From Auriscalpium vulgare (taxonomy: Eukaryota; Basidiomycota; Agaricomycetes; Russulales; Auriscalpiaceae): a stretch of 64,000 nt of DNA. The notes below the pieces were generated by a model, which saw only the letters and a list, made by a program, of their open reading frames with translations, had not been told where the DNA came from and ran no database searches. A program made the translations under genes and the position numbers. The DNA is taken from positions 1-64,000 of the forward strand of contig JAHBBC010000044.1 in assembly GCA_019915015.1 (NCBI GenBank), given 5' to 3'. This document shows positions 52,125 to 63,005 of the stretch, piece after piece; the stretch's first letter is position 1, and each line of letters begins with the position of its first letter.

Positions 52125-55100
52125 ATGTCCAAGTCCTCGAAGCCTACCCGCAAGCGCAAAACCGATGGAGGCGTTCATTTCGCTCCCATGCAGATACCGA
52201 AGGCAACCAAGCGAGCGTCCCAGCAAACAGCTGTCACACGGCATACAGATATCATCCTCAGACCCGACGCATCGTCCAGCCGCACGGTCACCCATCATTC
52301 TCATACCCTCGCACCCTCTGAAGAACCACATGTTGACGCCGCAACAGCTGATAACGGGGCCGACGGCACATCTTCGAACCCAGAAGATGTCGACCTCGAC
52401 GAAATTTTCCACCACGAGGATGTCTATATCGAAGACATGCTGAGGGCGCACGGTCGGAGGAGGAGCGGACGCTGTGGCAGAAGTCGCAAGAAGAAAAGGG
52501 TGTGTGCCAGAGCTAATATGATATACCATTATTTTCTGATCATCGGGCAGATTGAGTTGCTTAACGAGTGGATGCAGAAGCGCGACAGGTTTGCGGATGA
52601 ATCGTTGCGTCACGGCGGAAGAGGTGATTGGCAGCACCAAACCTTCTGCGCGAGCTGCACGGAGTCATCGCAAGGTGCACCTGCCGTCGTCAGGTGCCTC
52701 GATTGCCTCGGCTCGCCGTTGGTATGCGAGTCCTGCATCTGTAGTGCGCACAGGCTCACTCCCTTCCATCGCATCCAGGTAAAGGATGTAGTTCCCCAAT
52801 GTTTGTGCGGTCAACTAATCATTGTTTGTTTCTAGAGGTGGAATGGACAGTACTTCGAGCGCTGTTCGCTCTCCGAGCTCGGGCTTTGCATCCAACTTGG
52901 CCACGACAATCTCTCATGCCCTAACCCACGCCCAACGACTAGTACAATGACAATCATCGACACCAGCGGCGTGCACAGCCTTTGTGTGCGATTCTGCGAC
53001 TGTGGACGGGCTCAAACCGCGCCAACCTATATTCAAGTCCTGCGCGTGCGTTGGTGGCCAGCAACCCTTCAACGTCCGCGTACCGCCGTCACATTCCGAA
53101 CCTGCGAGCTGTTCCACGTGCTCAACGTTCAAGGCAAGGTCAACGCATACGACTTTTGGCATGGACTTGCGAGGGTAACGGACGGAAGCGGGCTTACTCA
53201 CGTAAAGGTGCGCACGTATTTTACAACTGATTATCTGACGCTGACGCAGGACACCCAGGACCATTACAAGGACTTTATCCGAATCATGAGGTGTTTTCGA
53301 AACGTACGAATGGCGAAACGCGGCGGCCGTGGTCACGACCCACAGGGCATAGCAGCAACAGGCATTGGAGAGCTCGTCGTGGAGTGCCCGGCATGTCCGC
53401 ATCCCGGGCGCAACATGCCGAATGACTGGAAAGATGCGCCGGATAGTGAGCAGTACATCCTTCCCCCGATTGAGTGCTTTAATTCTGATTATCCCGCAAA
53501 GGTGGAAGCACGCCACGGTGGTCGCCGTTGACGCAAACTTCAAGCTTAAACTGAAAGACCGGGGCTTTGAAGACGTGGAGTTGGCTCCGGGATGGTCTTA
53601 CTTTGTGGAGAACACCGCGTATGCGGAGCACGTCGCGAAATACATCGACCAAGAGGAGGTACGTCATTCATTCCTTTTGCTATTCAAAATGAAGCTGACC
53701 TTGTTCAGATGAAGCATTGCGGCTCGTCGTTTGCCGCTGTAGACCACGCCAATATGCCATCTCACAAGAGGTTCTGCGTCAACGGTGTTGGTGCCGCCAT
53801 CTGTGCGCGGCACTGCTTCTATCGCAAGAGCGGTGTAGGGGACCTGCAGAAAGGAGAGCGGTAAGTGGTTTTCACTCGCTAGTCTACTCAATCTGACCGT
53901 GCTTGCAGGTATTGTAATATGGACTATGTCTTGCTATCCAGCCTGGCACGCTCAGCGCCCGAGTACAAGCGGATTGTCATATCTTATGACATCGCCTGTC
54001 AGTTCTCGGTAAACTTCGCTCGCCGTATGATGGAGTACCCCGAGGGCATTCGTATCAACCTCAACGGCGTCGTCGTGATCTTCCTCGTCCCCAAGTTCCA
54101 TCTTCTAGCCCACGGACTCAAGTGCCAGTCTGACTTCAACTTCAACTTCACCGAGGGATCCGCGCGAACGTGCGGGGAAGGTATTGAGTCTGGGTGGGCC
54201 GAAACGAACGGAGTTGCCCTTAGCACTCGGGAGATGTCGACAGGCGCGCGGCGTGAGGTGCTCGACGATTTGTTTGGCTCGATCAATTGGCGGAAGACTG
54301 TCTCACTCGGTAAGTAGCACAGTTGTATGCATGGCCCACTCCGGATCTCACCATCATATTAGGGAGACAACTCGCGCGCGCACTCCGCGAGGCTGTCACA
54401 ATGCTCGACAAACAGACGAAGGTTTTCGAGTCCTCAAATCAGAACATACCGGAGCACATACGCCAACAATGGGTCGCAAAGGTGGAGGCGTGGGACGCTG
54501 ACAGCACGAAGCCGAATCCGTACGAAGACAACACCGTAGGCATGTTACACTGTAGTGATGCTTACTGCGCAAGCTCACCTATCTGCACTATAGTGACGTC
54601 GCTCTTCGACATTCGACTAGAGTTGGCGCAACAGGAGGCCGCCGAGGTTGGGCGAGGCAATGTCTCGCTGCACCAAATGTCGGCTAGCGTGTTTCTGAGC
54701 ATCGGGCTTGAGCTGGAGGACGCACAGTACGTGGATACGTACGAGACATATTGCGGGACCGGCGCTGACGCGTTCGATTAGGCGCGCACTCCGTGTAAAG
54801 GCAAAGCACGACGATGGCAAGACCCCAGCCGGAAAAGCTGCGCTGCAGGTCAAACGGAATGCGCTGCAGCATCACATCAAGAGCTGGCGGGCAGTACAGC
54901 AACTGTACATGCCTGCGGTCGCTCCCCTCATGGCGTTGGCAGCATCTTCTGCAGCGACGTCTTCCGCAGCGACAGCGTCTTCCCTGTCGGCAAACGCGGA
55001 GACAGCACTGGCCGCCGACACAGTCACCTCAGAGCCTGCCCCGCCACACGATTCTACCATCTCCGCGCCTACCGCCGCCCCGCAAGACCACTCAATAGCA

Positions 55101-56242
55101 TCTGGGGACACACCACAAGCGTCGCGAGCGGTGCGCACCCGCCGAGGTCAAGCGGCACCGTCAGCATCATCATCCGGCAGCGGAGGCAGGGCGGAAAATG
55201 AGGCGCTCTGGCTACCCTCCTCGGTCCCGCGCAGGCTATGGTCGGAAGGGCTTGCGAACGGCCTCATCCAGAAGAATATTCGACTTCGCATCGCGCAGGC
55301 GGAGGATGCACTGCACAACCTCCGTCGGCAGCTTCGCGTTCGAGCGGGTATGATACACTACAAGAAAGTTTTTGTCGACGGCCCTGGTCAAGTTGCCAAC
55401 ACACGTGCCCGTGAGAGCATCGCCCGCTTCAGAGACAGGATCAACAAGTACGCTGCACAATACCGTTCAGCGTACGCGGCGCTGCTCGCATTGGACCCCG
55501 ATGGCACATGGAGGCATCACCTGCTGGAGCTCAAGGCTGCCGACGTCGTTGGGCCGCGCGATCAGGACGAGGATGCTGACGGGAAGCGACTACCCGGAGA
55601 AGGTCGCCGCGAATTGCCTTGGATCTGGAGGACCATCTCGCACTTGCCTAAGGACATTCCCGGTGCCGCTGCGGATATGTCGGAGGAGGAGGTGTACGAA
55701 AGTGAGTGATGCTAGCAGCTGCTGCGAGTCAACGTTGGCTGACTGAGCGTGCAGGCTTACATTTCGACTGGCTTCGTGCGAGGGCTAGGGTCCGCCGTTG
55801 GGACGAGGAGGTACAACTCCTACTGCTGGAGATGCCTCGCTCTGTCGAATTCCTGCTGTGGAAGGCCGCGTGGTGGGCACTGCGAGCGGACCTCCGGCCC
55901 GATGTTGATGAAGACATCCGCGACGGCCTCCATGCATATGCGGCTCGACAGGTGGCCACGTATCGAGGGCTCGCAGTCTCCTTCCATGCGCCTTGGTCCA
56001 AAGTCCTGTCTATTCACCATCTTTCCACAGTCTGGCCGTTGTCGACCGCGTTGTCGCACTCTGTATCGCCAGACACGGTCCCCAAGCGCGCGGCTGTTTG
56101 GTCTGATCATCCAGCCCCTAGACTTTCCGCCGTTGTCATCCCTGCCAATGTGGACCATTCGGATTCGGAGTCTGAAGCGTCAGAATCGGAGAATGAGGAG
56201 CACGCGCTGTCTGACGGGGACTATGTCGATGTTTTCGGGTAG
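52125..56242 (+). CDS. KDZ transposase 2 with CxC2 cysteine cluster
   Basis: Full-length multi-exon gene starting MSKSSKPTRKRKTDGG. The CxC2 cluster reads FCASCTESSQGAPAVVRCLDCLGSPLVCESCICSAHRLTPFHRIQRWNGQYFERCSLSELGLCIQLGH. Next is LRTCELFHVLNVQGKVNAYDFW-type linker (seen as FRTCELFHVLNVQGKVNAYDFWHGL). The catalytic core has KHATVVAVDANFKLKLKDRG (first Asp), SFAAVDHANMPSHKRFCVNGVGAAICARHCFY, RIVISYDIACQFSVNFARRM (second Asp), VPKFHLLAHGLKCQ and GIESGWAETNGVALSTREM (Glu). The C-terminal helical part includes AGMIHYKKVFVDGPGQVANTRARESIARFRDRI and WDEEVQLLLLEMPRSVEFLLWKAAWW, with an acidic tail ending at 56240-56242. The whole gene can be read without stops, so it may be functional. A segment at about 54533-54597 is an intron in the homologue at 62345-62410 but is open here and carries two subterminal-type palindromes. 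Confidence 0.92.
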
Positions 56243-56564
56243 TATGTGTGATGTAATGACTTTGCGCGTGTTTGAGTGTTGTTATACCATCAATTGTAGC
56301 ATTTGATGTTCGTGAGCTTTTATTGATGACAGAGGTACAAAGTGTAATGGTTGGAACAAATTAATAGAGTCTCGAAGGTGAAGTCCGTTGCTCTGCTACA
56401 AGTCAATGATCACGTGATCCTTGACTTGGTGTCCAACTATTGTGACCTCGAAATGCACTGTAGTAGATATTGCCTTTGCACAATCTCGCTTTCTCCTTCG
56501 TGATTGCACTATAGTGCTACCGTCAGCTTGGGAGCCCCCAAATATATATAATATTGGCTGGTCT
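56243..56564. repeat. Right subterminal region of element 2 (palindromes)
   Basis: 3' flank of the transposase gene, with palindromes GCACTGTAGTAG (about 56456) and GCACTATAGTGC (about 56505) of the same type as the left end. Confidence 0.65.
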
Positions 56565-56978
56565 GAATATATATAATATATTGGCTGGTATATTCAATAT
56601 TCACTATAGTGACCTCAATATGCACTGTAGTCAATGCTGTTCCGGAGCTATTCTGCTAGCTGGGGAACCCGGGAATATATATAATATATTGGCTGGTATA
56701 TTCAATATTCACTATGGTAACCTCAATATGCACTGTAGTCAATGCTGTTCCGGAGCTATTCTGCTAGCTGGGGAACCCGGGAATATATATAATATATTGG
56801 CTGGTATATTCAATATTCACTATGGTAACCTCAATATGCACTGTAGTCAATGCTGTTCCGGAGCTATTCTGCTAGCTGGGGAACCCGGGAATATATATAA
56901 TATATTGGCTGGTATATTCAATATTCACTATGGTGACCTCAATATGCACTGTAGTCAATGCTGTTCCGGGGCTATCTG
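56565..56978. repeat. Four tandem 108-bp repeats
   Basis: Units start at 56565, 56673, 56781 and 56889 (GAATATATATAATATATTGG), nearly identical. Each unit contains a CACTATAGTG-like and a GCACTGTAGTC-like half-palindrome, so eight sites are amplified next to the right end of element 2. Because 108 is a multiple of three, the array reads as an open frame of 36-residue repeats; this is not evidence for a protein. Confidence 0.9.
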
Positions 56979-57156
56979 CTCTCATATCCTCTGGGGCACA
57001 CTATAGTATGATAGAATATACTATAGTACTAGCAAATGTACTGTAGTACCCACATATGCACTATAGTACTGGCAAATACACTGGGAGCCAGTTGCACTAT
57101 CATGTCTCCCTTTAACACCACACTCATGTTACTACTGTAGGCTGTTAGTCCACTAA

Positions 57157-59402
57157 ACTACTCCCCAGTGTTGTACAGGGTTACTATCGGCCCTCTTCTC
57201 CGTACCATCCCCGGCGCAACATGGGGCGGCTACCCAACATACGAGGCTGCCCACTCCTCACTGGTGAATGCCAGCATCGCGCAGCAGCTTGTGGCTGCTG
57301 CGATGATGCAGCCGACAGTTGTTGCTCCTGCGGCGCCGCCGCCGCCGCCGGCCGGCGCCGAGCCGGCTGCCGCTGCTGCGTTCGCGATGCATGCGTTAGT
57401 GGATGCCCTCAAGGAGGCTGCTGCCAGCAACAGTCTTCCGCCGTCTCCGACACTGTCTAGCGTCTCCTCTTCTTCCGGTCCTACTGCTCTGAGTGACCAC
57501 ATCAGCTTCGTTGATGTTGGTACTACTTCAGTTGCGTCCCGGACCGGGCGGGGCTCGTATGTGCAGCCCGCCCGGTCATGGCGCGGATCCCGCCCGTACC
57601 GCGCGGACTCAGCGCGCCCAGCGATGCTGGAGCAGCTGGAGCCCGTGCGCAGCGAGGGAGACCGCCAGGACCGGGCGGATGCCGCCCGGTCTGTGCGCCG
57701 CTCGGGAGCCCCGCAACCATTGCCGCCCGCCACCGTCGGTGCGCCTGGTCTGTGCGGGCCCGCCTCGTCCACGCGCGTGCCCCTTGCCGCCCTCACCGCG
57801 CGCCCCTCGCCGCCTGCACTGAGCGCCCCTTGTCGCCTGCACCGCGCGCCCCTGCTTGTTGCCTTCCCTGCGCGCCTTCGTCGCCTCTGTTCGCTTGTCA
57901 CGGTCCTCGTCGCACGCCCTTCGTTGCCCGCACGCCTATGCGTGGCCCTCGCTGCGCGCAATTGTCGACCTCATGAGTCATTGCGCACATCCCCGCCCTC
58001 GCTGCACGCCGGGGCCGTCGCCTGGACCTCGCAGCGCGCCGCCCCTCGTTGCCGCCTCGTCGTACGCACCTGGCGGTCAGTTTCAAGATGATGGTGAGAG
58101 TGCGGGGGTGTTGGGACGGTGTGGTGGTTGGGGGCAGGTGGTAGTGGGGAGAAAGTGGCCTTGCGCCGCGTTGAACCTGCCACGCGGCCCCCCGGTCACG
58201 TGGTTTTGTTGACAGCACATCGTGGGAATTGGGCTTCACTTGCCAATGCAGGCGCTCCTGCCTTGTTTCCGCGCCCGCACGCCCGCACGCCAGCACGCCC
58301 GGCCACCCAGCCCCCCACTTTCTGTTGAGACGTGCCTGTGCAGCCTTGTATGGCACCACACCAGGTGCCTCCTGGCTGCGCAGGGAGGACAGCGTGCAGG
58401 GGCGCGTGACAAGAACGACGCGCAGCCAGGCCAACACGCAGCAAGGACGACACGCAGCGAGGGCAGCGCACATGGACGTGCAGCCAGGACGCTGCGCATG
58501 CAGCAGGCGACGCGACGCAGGCGAGGAGCAGGGGCGCACGACGACGGCGACGAGGGGCGTGCGGCAAGGGCGACAACATTCGCAGCGCGAGGCGCGCAGC
58601 GAGGGCGACTCGGACGAGCAGGGGCGCGCGGTGCGGGCGACGAGCGGGGGCAGGCGGTGCGGGCGACGAGGGTGCGCGGTGTGGGCGACGAGCAGGGCGC
58701 GCAGTGCAGGCGGCGAGGGGCGCGCGGTGAGGGCGGCAAGGGGCACGCGCGTGGACGAGGCGGGCCCGCACAGACCAGGCGCACCGACGGCGGCGGGCGG
58801 CAATGGTTGCGTGGCTCCCGAGCGGCGCACAGACCGGGCGGCATCCGCCCGGTCCTGGCGGTCTCCCTCGCTGCGCACGGGCTCCAGCTGCTCCAGCATC
58901 GCTGGGCGCGCTGAGTCCGCGCGGTACGGGCGGGATCCCGCCAGGACCGGTCGGGCTGCACATACCAGCCCCGACTGGTCTGGCACGCTACTGAAGTCCC
59001 TCGATGTTGAAGTCGACGGTGTGTGCTCATTTGATAATGTTACGTCATGATACTTATCTATCTTATCTATCTTATCTTCAGACCCAATCACTGCGGCCCG
59101 AGGCTCTCGCCCTCGTGGAGGCTGGCCATACCTCGCTATTGCGCGAGGCACTCGAACGGGAGTGTTCCCGAACTCGTGCGTCATCTTTTCCATGAGCAGT
59201 ACAGCATGTGCTAACGTGTTGTTGATTCAGAGCTCGTGCGCATGACAAGTACGCGTCAGGTGTGACGAGGGCAGCATCTCGTGGGTTCCGCACGGAAGAT
59301 GAATGCCGCGCCTGGCTCGACTGGTACAACGAAAGGTACCCTCTTGTGACTTTCGCCCTCATCGATCCTTTTGAGGAGCAGGAGACTGCTGCAGCGGAGT
59401 GA
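57157..59402 (+). pseudogene. Viroplasmin gene 3, downstream part (KDZ element 3)
   Basis: Continues the exon at 44656-44790 across element 2. The first domain is VLYRVTIGPLLRTIPGATWGGYPTYEAAHSSL, a shortened viroplasmin-like segment. A Pro/Ala/Ser-rich middle follows, interrupted by a 1.47-kb inverted-repeat element (57525-58997). The last exons give WPYLAIARGTRTGVFPNS and, after an intron at about 59166-59230, SGVTRAASRGFRTEDECRAWLDWYNERYP, the second viroplasmin domain, then stop at 59400-59402. Domain layout (N-terminal domain, disordered middle, C-terminal domain) is the same as viroplasmin gene 2. Two large insertions make it unlikely to be expressed as an intact protein. Confidence 0.65.
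57525..58997. mobile_element. Long inverted-repeat (foldback-type) element inside viroplasmin gene 3
   Basis: Outer ends are ACTTCAGTTGCGTCCCGGAC on the left and ACTTCAGTAGCGTGCCAGAC as reverse complement of the right. About 290 bp of each arm pair well (57525-57826 with 58697-58997), for example GTATGTGCAGCCCG and CCAGCGATGCTGGAGCAGCT. Inside, both arms continue as diverged GC-rich repeats built on GCGCGCCCCTCGTCGCC. No transposase is seen and no clear target duplication. Long mirror-image open frames on both strands here are composition artefacts. Confidence 0.78.
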
Positions 59403-59970
59403 ACGTGCGGGTAACGGAGGGGCCATATGTGTAGCACTTGTAGTCGATGCAAAATGCGTAAACTTGATGCTTTCAGTGCCATGGTTATCTCTGTGAGCAT
59501 GAGTGTAGTGTGATGGGAAGACCCAGCAACACACATATCTTCGCCTGCTTTGTGGATACGGTGCATGGCAGACTTGTAAGAAAGTGAAGACGGGCTGTAC
59601 ATACCTTAAACACCTTGTATCCTGTTTCTGTGAGCCATCATTCACGTTTAAACTAAAGGAAAAACACCGCTGTGTATAGCACAAGTGCCCCTCGTATCGT
59701 ATAAATCTTTGGTAGGGAGTAATTGTGAGGATACGGGATAATATAATGTGTCTGGGCAACGAGGCATTTTTGATGGGTTTCTGACACGCCATTCTGGCTC
59801 GCGATCTACGGCTCAAGGCTCACTCACGCACCCTGCTGACGTTCACATTCCTCTCGCCTTCCCTCATATTCTTTGCTTGCCATCATCTTCGTTGCACTTC
59901 ACTGTCCTCATTCCCACTCTGTCTACAGTTCCCGATCTTGACGTCGTCACATTGACGTTTGCAACACGCC
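59403..59970. other. Spacer in element 3
   Basis: Between viroplasmin gene 3 and HRR gene 3. No exon recognised; the right part is pyrimidine-rich, as before other promoters here. Confidence 0.45.
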
Positions 59971-60617
59971 ATGGTCAGGACGACCACCGATTATCTAAGG
60001 TGCGTCAACCCCCGGCACTATTAGGTCTGCAAGGTCTGCATTTAACCGTGATTATAGGCACCGCGACAACCGCCTTCGTTACCAGAAGACTTACAACAGT
60101 GTCAAACGGGTTGGGCGACGTAAAGTGGGCAAGTCGGAACGGGAGCGCGAGGAAGACAAGCGGCGAGCCATAATCAGCGGCTTACAACGGTGTGTCCGTT
60201 GCTCTCTATGTTCAGTACATGGAATGATAATGTTAGTTCTTGCTCAGGCCATATACAAATGATATTGCATGCAAGTCCGCAGGTGTCGACTCGAAGCGAA
60301 CTCCTTTCATGCACGCCCGTGAGCACGAAGTCTTTGAACACTGAAGCCTCCTGCGACATTCCCTCATGGAGCAACACCCCGGCGACTGGGCTTCACGATA
60401 CGTATTTTGAGTGCGCGCTGGCATCAATCGTATCCTTGGCACCGTGGACAACGTGCTGGCTACTTTAGAGTCGTCTCCTCCCGCAAACATCGCCAGCAGG
60501 ATCCATCACTACCGACGTCTTGTAGCTGGCCTGCATCAGGAGGTAGAATTCGCTCTGCAGGGGAAAGAAGTTCGCGACTGGGCGCTGGCGGACCACGCGC
60601 ACATATTCACCGGGTGA
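59971..60617 (+). CDS. Small basic HRR-motif protein 3 (KDZ accessory)
   Basis: Exon 1 (59971-59999) gives MVRTTTDYL; the next exon starts at about 60059 and reads HRDNRLRYQKTYNSVKRVGRRKVGKSEREREEDKRRAIISGLQ, very basic, with the same GRRKVGK found in the HRR protein of element 2. A further exon from about 60411 reads INRILGTVDNVLATLESSPPANIASRIHHYRRLVAGLHQEVEFALQGKEVRDWALADHAHIFTG. The core HxYRRLVAGLHQE aligns with HGHRRIIAGIHQE and HIHRRRVAGFHQL of the other two copies. The linking sequence at 60180-60410 has no clear reading frame, so this copy may be shortened or decayed. Function unknown. Confidence 0.55.
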
Positions 60618-60889
60618 CGGTGAGCCCTCGTTTCATATGCTATCCTGGCAACTCGACTCAATCCAAGCCGTTCGTTCAGAGTGCACAGCATTGCTTTCAA
60701 ACACTTATATGGTTTCTAGGTAGATACAGAGTGCATGTAATTTATCTCGTATTAAATGCCTCAGAGCCCGTTGTTTGCTTTCCCTGGTCGCACCGCCTCG
60801 GCCCTTGCGCTCGCAGGACATACTGCACCCGCGCATTTAATCCAGCAGACACACATTATCATTGCTACTAGTAAACAGAACAAAGGAAA
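60618..60889. other. Convergent spacer in element 3
   Basis: Between the 3' ends of HRR gene 3 (plus) and the transposase remnant (minus). Nothing recognised. Confidence 0.4.
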
Positions 60890-63005
60890 CTACAGATCAT
60901 CACCATCTTCTTCCTCCTCCTCCGACTCCTCCTCCTCCTCCGACGACGACTCCGAGCGGCCATCAGCATCGAGACTGCTGGAGGGAGGGACGATTACCAC
61001 GGAATTGGCCGGCGGCACTGCCAAGTCCGAGGCCGAAACTGGCCATAAGTCAGGGAACCCATGTGACAGCAACGCGGGTCGCCATATGTTGACGTAAGAC
61101 TCTGCCAGCTCATCATGATGGGCTGCCTGCCGAAGCGCGAACGCATTGGGGCCGGACAGGATGTCCGGAGTGACATCTGTCCGAGCAGAAACCCTACGGC
61201 GCCACCATTCCGCGCGACTGCGCATGAAGCGCACAGCACGTGGCATTTCCTCCTTGATGAGCGAGATTTCCTCAACCCAGCGATAGTTCACCCAGTCGAC
61301 GCGGATGCCTGTAAGCTGCCATCAATGTGTGTGGGCACGGATTCTGCATGCACGGCGACTCACACTTGTTTCCCTCGTCTTCTGTTGCCTCCTGACCAGG
61401 AATATCCCACGCATCCGCACGCAGGGTCTGCCAAATCCACGACATTTCGTAGTGACCCTTTCCCAACTCGTTTCGCTCCATTCGCAATGGCCTGATGTGC
61501 TCGTCCTTCAATTGCAGCAGCTGCACCGTCCAGGAACCGCCAGGATCGAGGATCGAGAGTGCGTTGTACGCATTTTGGTAACGGTCGGCGTGCCGCATGG
61601 TCTTGTCTTGAAGGCGCGCCAATTGTGCACGTGCACGTGTGTTGGCGTTCTGGCCTGGGCCATTGACATGTACGCGCTTGTAGTGCACCATGCCGTGCTT
61701 GATACGGATGGCACGGCGTAGCTAGATGCGTTACCAAAGACCGTAAGCTCGTGTCACAAAACCAGCGCAGAGAAGACGCACCTGATGCAGAGAATCCTGC
61801 GCTTGGCCCACACGGAGCCGCCGCTCCTTCTCCACGAGTCCCGGGACACATCCCGACTCTGGGAGCTCGGGCGGCACCTGAGATGGCAGAAACAGAGTCT
61901 CCAACTCTGGTGCACCGACCTTGATGATGGGATCGTCGCCGGACAGATTGGGGGCCGATGACGGGAGAAGCTGCGCGATGCATGGGATGTAGAGGAGCTG
62001 GAATTGGCGCCAGGCAGTAATGCGGCGGCGAAGCGTGTTCTGTTTCTCCCTGAAAGTGATGGCTTCGTTAGTAAGATTTTTCTTACGCTTGCGCCTGCCA
62101 TCAGCGCCCTCATCGTTTTCGTCCGCGGCCGGTTGCAGCAGCTTCTTCTGGAGTGCGCGAAGAACACGTCTACAAACTGATAGTCATCCACAGTGCGACA
62201 CTTGCTAACTCGTCACTTACTGTTGCTCTTCAATGTCGAACCCAATATGAATGAAGACGCTGGCGGTCGTCTCATGTGGGGATAGATGTCCGCGAGAGGC
62301 TTCCAGCGCTTCTTCATTGATCAATTCTAGCCGAACGTCCGCCAGGGTCGTCACTTCGGCGAAACACACGTAATTAGCACTTGATCCGTAGCCTATCACA
62401 ATGACTCACCGGTGTCGGGGTCTTTGTACGGATTCTGCGCGGTCTTGTCCTTGTCGTACACTCGCATCATCTCTGTCCATTCCTCGCGCAAGGCCAAAGA
62501 GATGTTCTGAGACATCTCCTTGAACTTGGGACGGTGCTTGGCAAGTGCATCGACGGCCGTCTTCAGCAACTTCTTCAGTGCGGTACCTTAAACGTCACAA
62601 TAAGCACACTGATCCGTTGATTCCCCGAGATAACGTACCGATCCTGATGGTCTTGCGCCAATTGAAAGCTCCGAGGATGTCGTCGAGCGACTCCTGGCGC
62701 TGCGGACCACCCATTTCCCGTGTACTCAAGGCTACAGGGTTGAGGTCAGCCCAGCCTGCCTCAACGGACTCACCTTGAGTATGCCCAACACCGAACATTT
62801 CGTTGTACGACAACTTTTCTTGGCAGTCTTGACCGTGGGCGATGAGGTGGAATTTCGGCACAGCCCAGTTGATGTCGAGCAAAGCGAGATCCAGGCCGCG
62901 TGCCTCGGAATAGCGGGCCATCCTAGTGTAGAAATTCGTGAGAAGGATTGTTGACACCGGGTAGGCTGAGCTTGAGCGCGCCAAGTAACATATAGTCCAT
63001 GCAGG
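60890..63005 (-). pseudogene. KDZ transposase 3, 5'-truncated remnant (CxC2 type)
   Basis: Homologous to the C-terminal half of KDZ transposase 2. From 63005 leftwards: MDYMLLGALKLSLPG (matching MDYVLLSSLARSAPE), then a frame break. It continues WAVPKFHLIAHGQDCQEKLSYNEMFG, ESVEAGWADLNPVALSTREMGGPQRQESLDDILGAFNWRKTIRIG, LADVRLELINEEALEASRGHLSPHETTASVFIHIGFDIEEQQ, and MVHYKRVHVNGPGQNANTRARAQLARLQDKTM. The end is WVEEISLIKEEMPRAVRFMRSRAEWWRRRV and an acidic Glu/Ser tail, stop at 60890-60892. The whole N-terminus, CxC2 cluster and the first two catalytic Asp are missing; the sequence breaks off into AT-rich repeats near 63005. It runs opposite to the viroplasmin and HRR genes, unlike in elements 1 and 2. 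Confidence 0.85.

Larger units (their letters stand above)
44853..57119 (+). mobile_element. KDZ element 2, 12.3 kb
   Basis: Terminal inverted repeats of about 26 bp: left GGTGTCAAAGGGAGACC then TGATAGTGC (44853-44878), right as reverse complement GGTGTTAAAGGGAGACA then TGATAGTGC. Flanking octamers AGACCCAT and ACACTCAT match at 6 of 8 positions, a degraded 8-bp target duplication. Both ends hold many short palindromes of the CACTATAGTG / GCACTGTAGTGC type. Genes: an unknown minus-strand gene (45434-48210), then plus-strand viroplasmin gene 2, HRR gene 2 and a CxC2-type KDZ transposase. It lies inside the viroplasmin gene of the older element 3. Confidence 0.85.

Noticed and set aside
56554..57006. 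150-residue open frame with 36-residue repeats
   Set aside because: It is only the 108-bp non-coding tandem array read in frame; the repeat length is a multiple of three and the units contain terminal-type palindromes.
57230..59193. Several long Arg/Pro/Ala-rich open frames on both strands
   Set aside because: They mirror each other through the long inverted repeat and GC-rich composition; no family features.
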